Origin: Candidatus Parvarchaeota archaeon
GTDB lineage: Archaea; Nanobdellota; Nanobdellia; Parvarchaeales; Parvarchaeaceae
Assembly (NCBI GenBank): GCA_030044235.1
Contig: JASHWD010000051.1
Location: forward strand, 1 to 9,767
Direction of reading: 5' to 3'
DNA: 9,767 nucleotides
Part shown: in pieces, positions 5,048-9,767 of the stretch
How the letters are laid out: each line of letters opens with the position of its first letter
Position numbering within the stretch: position 1 is the stretch's first letter
Made by a program: the position numbers and the translations under genes
The notes under the pieces: model-generated
Seen by the model: only the letters and a program-made list of their open reading frames with translations
What the model was told of the DNA's origin: nothing
Databases searched by the model: none

Positions 5048-6508
5048 TCATTTACTAGTGTTCTCTTCGCTGTCGTCTTCAATATTTCTTAGTTGTGGGA
5101 ACGCTATTACTTCTTTTATGGATTTAGCATTTGTGCCCAACATCTGAAGTCGGTCAAGACCAATGCCAACTCCGCCAGCTGGCGGCATCCCATAGCCCAG
5201 GGCCTCCACGAAATCCCGATCGAATTCTTGAGTTTCGTCTATTCCCCTCTCTTTTCTTTGTGCTTCTTCATTGAATCGATTTATTTGTTCAATTGGATCG
5301 TTTAGTTCGCTAAATGCGTTTGCTATTTCCATACCACCTATGTATAATTCAAATCTGTAAACAAACCTTGGGTCATCTTCAATGTTTTTTGCTAGAGGAG
5401 AAACTTCAACTGGGAAACGAGTTATGAAGGTTGGCTGTATAAGTTTTCTTTCAACGTATTCACCGAATAGCGTGTTTATAGCATCGCCGTAACCTGTAAT
5501 TTTGCTGTCTATTTTTTTAGCTCTTTCTATAAGCGCTTTCTGGTCCACCTCCTTTAGCGATTCCTTTACACTGTCCTCCATGGTTTTTATAGCAAATTTA
5601 GAAAAGTCTATTTTGTTGCCACCATATTCAACGACATATGTTCTGTTAGCTGCGTAGATTGCAGCTTTTACTAATTCTTCAGTTATTACAAGCATGTCAC
5701 TAAGGTCTCCGTACGCCTGATAAAGTTCGAAGGCCGTGAACTCCGGATTGTGTCGGGTGTCTACTCCCTCATTTCTGAGGTTTTTGCTTATATCGAATAC
5801 TTTTTCAAATCCTCCGACGAGTAATCTTTTAAGGTAAAGTTCTGATGCTATTTTTAAAAATAGGTCTCTATCAAGCGCGTTATAGTGCGTAACAAACGGT
5901 TTCGCGTTTGTTCCACCTGGTATAGGATGAAGTAACGGCACGGTGACTTCCAAGAAACCCTTTTTTTCCAGGATTTCCCGCAGAGCAGATATCATCACGC
6001 TTCCTTTTCTTATTTTTTCTCTCGAGTCTTTGTTCATTATAAAATCCAAATACCTCTTCCTATAACGTTTTTCCGTGTCTTCAAGACCATACCATCTGGA
6101 AGGCAGAGGTAAAAGCGATTTTGAAAGCATAGTGATCTCTTTAGCTTGTACCGAAATCTCGCCAGTCTTTGTCTTTACTACTTTTCCTGCTACGCCGATT
6201 ATGTCGCCAGCATCTATATACTCCATAAGTTCATTAGATCTTTTTTCTAGGTCCTTTTCAGTTACATATATCTGTATATCGCCAGTTTCATCCGCCAAAT
6301 CCAAGAATTTTAGTTTTCCGTGGTCACGTTTGGTCATTATCCTACCTGCTACTTTGACATCTGAACCTTCTAATTTTTCAAAATTACCGCGTATGTTTAG
6401 TGTACTTTGAGTAACTTCATATTTTCCGCCGTAAGGATCATAACCGTTTTGTCTTAAGGATTTCAATTTTGAAAGACGGTCTGGATCAAAATCGAATTTA
6501 AATTCCAT
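5048..6508 (-). CDS. lysS: Lysyl-tRNA synthetase, class II
   Basis: Charges tRNA-Lys; 486 residues, the usual size for class II LysRS. An N-terminal OB-fold anticodon-binding domain spans about 50-127, with VKVAGRIMTKRDHGKLKFLDL (51-71). The catalytic core follows. Motif 1 is around FLEVTVPLLHPIPGG (185-199), then the LysRS-specific TNAKPFVTHYNALD (200-213) and LFLKIASELYLKRLLVGG (216-233). Motif 2 is LRNEGVDTRHNPEFT (244-258), and motif 3 is GIGLDRLQML (448-457). GGMEIANAFSELNDP (391-405) is the amino-acid binding stretch typical of LysRS rather than AspRS or AsnRS. The usual F of FRNEG is L244, a mild change. The start ATG at 6506-6508 lies inside the end of the upstream DUF4010 gene (11-nt overlap), and no Shine-Dalgarno sequence is seen, so translation is probably coupled. 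Most archaea use the unrelated class I enzyme. Confidence 0.96.
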   Translation of the reverse strand: MEFKFDFDPDRLSKLKSLRQNGYDPYGGKYEVTQSTLNIRGNFEKLEGSDVKVAGRIMTKRDHGKLKFLDLADETGDIQIYVTEKDLEKRSNELMEYIDAGDIIGVAGKVVKTKTGEISVQAKEITMLSKSLLPLPSRWYGLEDTEKRYRKRYLDFIMNKDSREKIRKGSVMISALREILEKKGFLEVTVPLLHPIPGGTNAKPFVTHYNALDRDLFLKIASELYLKRLLVGGFEKVFDISKNLRNEGVDTRHNPEFTAFELYQAYGDLSDMLVITEELVKAAIYAANRTYVVEYGGNKIDFSKFAIKTMEDSVKESLKEVDQKALIERAKKIDSKITGYGDAINTLFGEYVERKLIQPTFITRFPVEVSPLAKNIEDDPRFVYRFELYIGGMEIANAFSELNDPIEQINRFNEEAQRKERGIDETQEFDRDFVEALGYGMPPAGGVGIGLDRLQMLGTNAKSIKEVIAFPQLRNIEDDSEENTSK

Positions 6509-7760
6509 AGTAAGGTATCGCCGCTGCGAGGAAGGTCGCTATTCCTATAAGCAATGAGTAAATTATTAACTTTGTTTTAAGGTCTTTATTAGGAGATATT
6601 AGACCAACAAACATTTTGCTCAATAAACCCGCGCTTATTATCAAGCCAAGTAAAAATCCGGCGTATTGCGCGCTTATTGTGCCGTGGAGGAAAGCGAATC
6701 CGAGCGAGAAGGCGGAGCCAGCAACGTTTGCTAGGGCGGACGCAAAGAAAGTCAAAGCTAAATACTGAGGCGCGACTATCGCGACTACTCTCGATACGGT
6801 GAATATTACGAAGAAAATAGCCGCAAACTCTAATATCGAGACTAAAGGGAATGGACTGGTCTGGGTTTTTACGGAACCATTTAGATTTTTTCTTCCTGCG
6901 TAGAATAGGATTGCCATCGCGGCCAATGAAACCGCTATCGCGGGCAGAGCATAATAAAGTATAGCACCGGATAAAGTTGTTAGATACAGAAATAGACATG
7001 CCTGTATTAATATCATCGGTGTGTTCGCAGAGAACATTATATTATAAAATAAAGTTTTCGTCCCAGTTTTTATTTTATTAGCAAGTTTTACAAGACTGAA
7101 AGCCACCGCTGTACCGGTGATAACGCTGCCAATAAAAGAGGAAAGTAGAAGCCCGTATCTTGAAACTCTTAAAAATATGTACTGGAGGAAGAAGACAGTA
7201 CCTACCGTTGCTACTATAAGCCAAAATTCAAATGGATTAAAAAATGAGTAAGGCCCGATGTATGCGTCGGGTAATAGCGGAAGTATAACAAATGCTACAA
7301 GTAATATGTTTATAATAGCCAAGAGCTCGTTTCTTTTTATTTTTAGAATGACCTCTAGAAATTCTCTTTTATAAAAGCTTATAGCGGCCGTGAGAACGCT
7401 AAGTACTATCGCGTATTCATAGTAGCCCAACCCTACAAGCAGCCCGGATGTGAACACCATAAAGGTCGCTATAAAAGTTGTGGCCCCAGGATTTTTTATA
7501 AGATTACTTTTTGCTAAATAAATCGATGTCGCAATTATAGTTATAACTGCCGCGCCAGCGATTAGAAGCGCAGGAGAATTTCCACTTATTATGTATAAAA
7601 GTGCAAATATGTAGCCTAAAAGCGATACGAATATACAGGTTCTCAATCCGAGATATATCTTGGTGCCGCTCTGCATCCTATATTCATTTTCTAGTCCTAC
7701 TATAGAACCAAGCGCCACTGCAAGTATCAAATAAATCAGCGAGGGTAAATCAACCACCAT
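6498..7760 (-). CDS. MgtC/DUF4010 family integral membrane protein
   Basis: A 420-residue, very hydrophobic protein with about 13 predicted membrane helices (for example 7-28, 40-60, 65-84, 94-112, 145-163, 177-197, 205-225, 245-268, 305-328, 364-383, 397-417). The N-terminal third has the MgtC/SapB signature: ALGSIVGLENEYRMQSG (16-32), then LGLRTCIFVSLLG (37-49). The rest matches DUF4010: LPDAYIGPYSFFNPFEFW (163-180), a further helix, and the small-residue segment SSFIGSVITGTAVAFSLVKLA (207-227). MgtC relatives are linked to Mg2+ homeostasis and modulation of membrane ATPases. For MgtC-DUF4010 fusions the transported or sensed ligand is not known. An AGGT at 7767-7770, 6 nt before the ATG, may serve as a Shine-Dalgarno sequence. 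The gene lies 56 nt after the glycosyltransferase and overlaps lysS by 11 nt, so all three may be cotranscribed. Confidence 0.9.
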   Translation of the reverse strand: MVVDLPSLIYLILAVALGSIVGLENEYRMQSGTKIYLGLRTCIFVSLLGYIFALLYIISGNSPALLIAGAAVITIIATSIYLAKSNLIKNPGATTFIATFMVFTSGLLVGLGYYEYAIVLSVLTAAISFYKREFLEVILKIKRNELLAIINILLVAFVILPLLPDAYIGPYSFFNPFEFWLIVATVGTVFFLQYIFLRVSRYGLLLSSFIGSVITGTAVAFSLVKLANKIKTGTKTLFYNIMFSANTPMILIQACLFLYLTTLSGAILYYALPAIAVSLAAMAILFYAGRKNLNGSVKTQTSPFPLVSILEFAAIFFVIFTVSRVVAIVAPQYLALTFFASALANVAGSAFSLGFAFLHGTISAQYAGFLLGLIISAGLLSKMFVGLISPNKDLKTKLIIYSLLIGIATFLAAAIPYYGI

Positions 7761-7816
7761 GTAAAAACCTAATTATTTATTCAATTTAACCTTTTAATTG
7801 ACAAGATTAAGCTTAA

Positions 7817-8950
7817 CTAACTTTTTGTCAGCTTTTTGTAAAGATTAAAAAACTTGTTGGCGGTGTCCTTCCAAGTAAGGTTTGTAAGTTCTTTGTATGC
7901 TTCAGCCGACATAGTTTCATTTATTCCTTTACAAGTGAGCAAACCGAGTATCATGTCGGCCATTTGGTCCGAGTCCCAAAAATCAACCTTGAACACGTTC
8001 TTTAAGACTTCTGCTACACCAGATTGTACAGAGACTATCGCAGGCGTTCCAGACGCAATCGCTTCGAGTGCCGTTATGCCAAAAGGTTCCGAAACAGAAG
8101 GCATGACAAAAACTCTAGCTATAGAATAGAAATAATCTATGTCTTCGTCTGATACTCTCCCCAAAAAGATAACTTTATCGCTTAGTCCAAGATCTATTGA
8201 GAGCTCTATTAGATTTTTTAGCTCCGGACCTTCACCCACTATGTAAAGAAGTGCATCTTTGTCGTTTTTAGTTACGGTCTTAAATGCCCGTATAAGATGG
8301 TCTATCCCTTTTTGTGGTGAGAGTCTTCCCGTGTAGAGGACGATTTTTGATCTTTCATTTGTTCTTGGCAAATTAAATTCTGTACGATCTATCGCATTGT
8401 ATATAACGGATATCTTCTCGGGCTTAACGCCATAATTTTTTATTAATTCGCGTTTCAATCTTTCGCTAACTGCCACAATAGCATCTGCTGATTGGACAGC
8501 GCCTTTTTCTTGGCGTTCAATTGCTGGCCAAGGATGTCCTATCGTTCTGTCGCTTTCTGTACTGTGCATTGTTATCACAAGCGGCTTTCCCGTCATTTTT
8601 TTAACCTCTATTCCAGCTCGTGCAGTTATCCAGTCGTTCGCCTGTATGATATCAAACTTCTCAGTCTTTGCTATCCTTAAAACATTCTTTGTGTAAGATT
8701 CTATTTCGTGTTGAATGTCTTCGTATAGTTCGCTGAACCCGCTAGCTTTGAAATTTTTGTAAACGCTGATTATCTCGTTTAAAGGAGCAATCTTAAATTT
8801 TACTTTCTGTATATTCTGATAGTCAGAGAACGGAAGTATAAGACTTACGTCCATTATTTTTGATAATTCCTTGACTACTTCGTATGTGTGTCGCCCTAGA
8901 CCTCCGACGGAGTGTGGTGGAAATTCCCACCCAAGAAAAAGAACTTTCAT
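7817..8950 (-). CDS. Glycosyltransferase family 4 (GT-B fold)
   Basis: A retaining, nucleotide-sugar-dependent GT4 enzyme of 377 residues with no membrane segment. The N-terminal Rossmann domain opens with MKVLFLGWEFPPHSVGGLGRH; its glycine-rich GGLGRH (16-21) is the acceptor-side loop. Q-A-N-D-W (103-107) and ITMHS (126-130) are usual core elements. The C-terminal nucleotide-sugar domain has YTGRLSPQKGIDHLIRAF (206-223), YIVGEGP (236-242) and the EX7E motif EPFGITALE (E288 and E296). The WEFPP-x-x-x-GGLG opening resembles glycogen-synthase-like members, but alpha-glucan, glycolipid or protein glycosylation roles cannot be told apart. I chose the ATG at 8948-8950 because family members start at this residue; an in-frame ATG at 8966-8968 adds six residues (MRREAI) and is a real alternative. 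It is first of a possible three-gene minus-strand unit and divergent from the helicase. Confidence 0.9.
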   Translation of the reverse strand: MKVLFLGWEFPPHSVGGLGRHTYEVVKELSKIMDVSLILPFSDYQNIQKVKFKIAPLNEIISVYKNFKASGFSELYEDIQHEIESYTKNVLRIAKTEKFDIIQANDWITARAGIEVKKMTGKPLVITMHSTESDRTIGHPWPAIERQEKGAVQSADAIVAVSERLKRELIKNYGVKPEKISVIYNAIDRTEFNLPRTNERSKIVLYTGRLSPQKGIDHLIRAFKTVTKNDKDALLYIVGEGPELKNLIELSIDLGLSDKVIFLGRVSDEDIDYFYSIARVFVMPSVSEPFGITALEAIASGTPAIVSVQSGVAEVLKNVFKVDFWDSDQMADMILGLLTCKGINETMSAEAYKELTNLTWKDTANKFFNLYKKLTKS

Positions 8951-8985
8951 AATTGCTTCTCTACGCATTAATAATGTAATCCCCA

Positions 8986-8994
8986 GATTTAAAC
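8986..8994 (-). promoter_or_regulatory. Candidate TATA box for the glycosyltransferase
   Basis: On the minus strand this reads GTTTAAATC, centred at about 8990. The predicted transcription start is near 8964, giving a leader of about 14 nt for the ATG at 8950. The alternative ATG at 8968 would sit slightly upstream of that start, a weak argument for the shorter protein. Confidence 0.4.
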
Positions 8995-9013
8995 ACTATT
9001 TATTTTAAACTGA

Positions 9014-9050
9014 TTTAATACAAGAGACACAGTAATTAAATCTAGTGGTG
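9014..9050 (+). promoter_or_regulatory. TATA-like box and Shine-Dalgarno site of the helicase gene
   Basis: TTTAATA (9014-9020) predicts a transcription start near 9043. GGTG (9047-9050), a common archaeal Shine-Dalgarno core, lies 6 nt before the ATG at 9057. The leader would be only about 14 nt. A competing AT-rich match, TTTTAAAC at 9003-9010, is slightly farther upstream. Confidence 0.4.
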
Positions 9051-9056
9051 GAGAAA

Positions 9057-9767
9057 ATGAAAATTCAGGAAGCAGAGAGCCAAATACCTAAACAGGTATA
9101 CGCTAAGATAAAAGATAAGATAGTAGAATTTCTTCCTCCGCAAGCGGAAGCGATAAAGAAGGGTCTATTCGAAGGAGAGAATATCCTGGTGTCAGCGCCG
9201 ACTGCTTCTGGAAAGACTTTGATAGGCGAAATGGCTATACTTAACGCAGTTTCTTCGGGAAAACGAGCCATTTATGTAGCACCTATGAGAGCGTTAATCT
9301 CAGAAAAATTTGAGGACTTTACAAAAGAATACCCAGAAGTAAAATCCGCGCTTTCTATGGGAGATTACAGTGAAAGCGATACAACATTGGGATCTTACGA
9401 TGTTTTATTTGTATCAACTGAAAAATTGGACAGTCTTTTACGACATTCAGGCAACTACATGATAAACGTAGGCTGTATAGTTTACGATGAGATACATCTA
9501 TTAACCGACATAGAGAGGGGCCCAACTCTTGAATTTTTGATTGCTCTAAATAAAAAAATATTCGGTAGTGCACAAATAATAGGACTTAGTGCAACTATAA
9601 GTAACGCAGAAGATATAGCCGAGTGGCTAGGGTCAAAATTAGTTAAGAGCGACTTTAGACCCGTAAAACTAGTTAAAAAGGTTTATTTTGACGGAGAACT
9701 TTTAGGCGGGAAAAAAGAGACATTAAACAATGTTGATGATCCGCTGCTAAACATAATTATAGAACTA
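9057..9767 (+). CDS. hel308: Hel308-like Ski2-family DNA helicase (N-terminal part, runs off the window)
   Basis: The first 237 residues of a superfamily 2 helicase; the frame is open to the window edge, so the gene is cut by the window and not broken. PPQAEAI (27-33) is the Q-motif. Walker A is SAPTASGKT (46-54), APMRAL (75-80) is motif Ia, YDEIHLL (143-149) is the DExH box, followed by ERGPTLE (153-159), and GLSATISNAEDIAEWLG (176-192) is motif III plus the Hel308-type continuation, with SDFRPVKL (198-205). In archaea Hel308 unwinds lagging-strand structures at stalled replication forks. The order and wording of these motifs fit Hel308 better than RNA-acting Ski2 relatives, but the second RecA domain, winged helix and ratchet domain are not visible. 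The start is supported by a GGTG Shine-Dalgarno sequence. The gene is divergent from the glycosyltransferase. Confidence 0.85.
   Translation, partial: MKIQEAESQIPKQVYAKIKDKIVEFLPPQAEAIKKGLFEGENILVSAPTASGKTLIGEMAILNAVSSGKRAIYVAPMRALISEKFEDFTKEYPEVKSALSMGDYSESDTTLGSYDVLFVSTEKLDSLLRHSGNYMINVGCIVYDEIHLLTDIERGPTLEFLIALNKKIFGSAQIIGLSATISNAEDIAEWLGSKLVKSDFRPVKLVKKVYFDGELLGGKKETLNNVDDPLLNIIIEL

Noticed and set aside
6589..6999. 136-codon frame on the same strand inside the DUF4010 gene
   Set aside because: It is a frameshifted reading of a confirmed membrane-protein gene, arginine- and serine-rich, with no domain.
8951..8968. Six-residue N-terminal extension of the glycosyltransferase
   Set aside because: GT4 proteins of this type start at MKVLFLGWEFPP. 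The upstream ATG lies slightly ahead of the predicted transcription start, so it is kept only as an alternative.
1..9767. CRISPR arrays, insertion sequences, integrases, phage genes or a defence island
   Set aside because: No direct-repeat array, transposase, integrase motif or target-site duplication is visible, and the recognised genes are housekeeping types with uniform composition.

Overview
The window looks like a stretch of an AT-rich archaeal chromosome. The evidence is an archaeal/eukaryotic-type tryptophanyl-tRNA synthetase, a two-domain Sua5, a Hel308-like Ski2-family helicase, a tRNA interrupted at position 37/38 by a short intron with a bulge-helix-bulge junction, no encoded CCA end, and TATA-like boxes about 26-30 nt ahead of several start codons, as expected for leaderless transcripts. 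The class II LysRS (most archaea use class I), the very dense gene packing and the CxxC-x17-CxxC mini-protein would suit a small-genome lineage such as DPANN. That placement is inference, and no gene here fixes the phylum.

Layout, left to right. A HAD phosphatase (68-787, +) is followed by TrpRS (871-2001, +), which has its own promoter, and DUF488 (2003-2518, +), 1 nt behind TrpRS. Sua5 (2515-3564, -) runs convergently into DUF488 with a 4-nt overlap. Sua5 is transcribed divergently from an intron-containing tRNA-Ile(UAU) (3661-3758, +). Next come an unrecognised 125-residue protein (3829-4206, +) and a MOSC-domain protein (4203-4697, +), coupled by an ATGA overlap, then a 46-residue zinc-ribbon protein (4805-4945, +). 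On the minus strand, read right to left, are a GT4 glycosyltransferase (8950-7817), an MgtC/DUF4010 membrane protein (7760-6498) and class II LysRS (6508-5048), the last two overlapping by 11 nt. A Hel308-like helicase starts at 9057 (+) and runs off the window. No intergenic gap exceeds about 110 bases. I see no CRISPR array, insertion sequence, integrase or toxin-antitoxin pair.

How the genes relate. Much of the window serves tRNA function: two aminoacyl-tRNA synthetases, one tRNA, and Sua5, which makes the intermediate for t6A at position 37 of ANN-decoding tRNAs. The tRNA beside Sua5 has A37 and reads AUA, so it should be a t6A substrate. AUA is the dominant isoleucine codon here (16 of 21 in the HAD gene and 17 of 23 in the helicase fragment by hand count). 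The anticodon UAU is notable because most archaea read AUA with a CAU tRNA modified by TiaS.

I did not find an obvious new multi-gene system. The most distinctive items are the intron-bearing tRNA-Ile(UAU), the unknown gene coupled to the MOSC protein beneath a perfect 10+10 bp palindrome, and the mixed glycosyltransferase/membrane protein/LysRS gene string.
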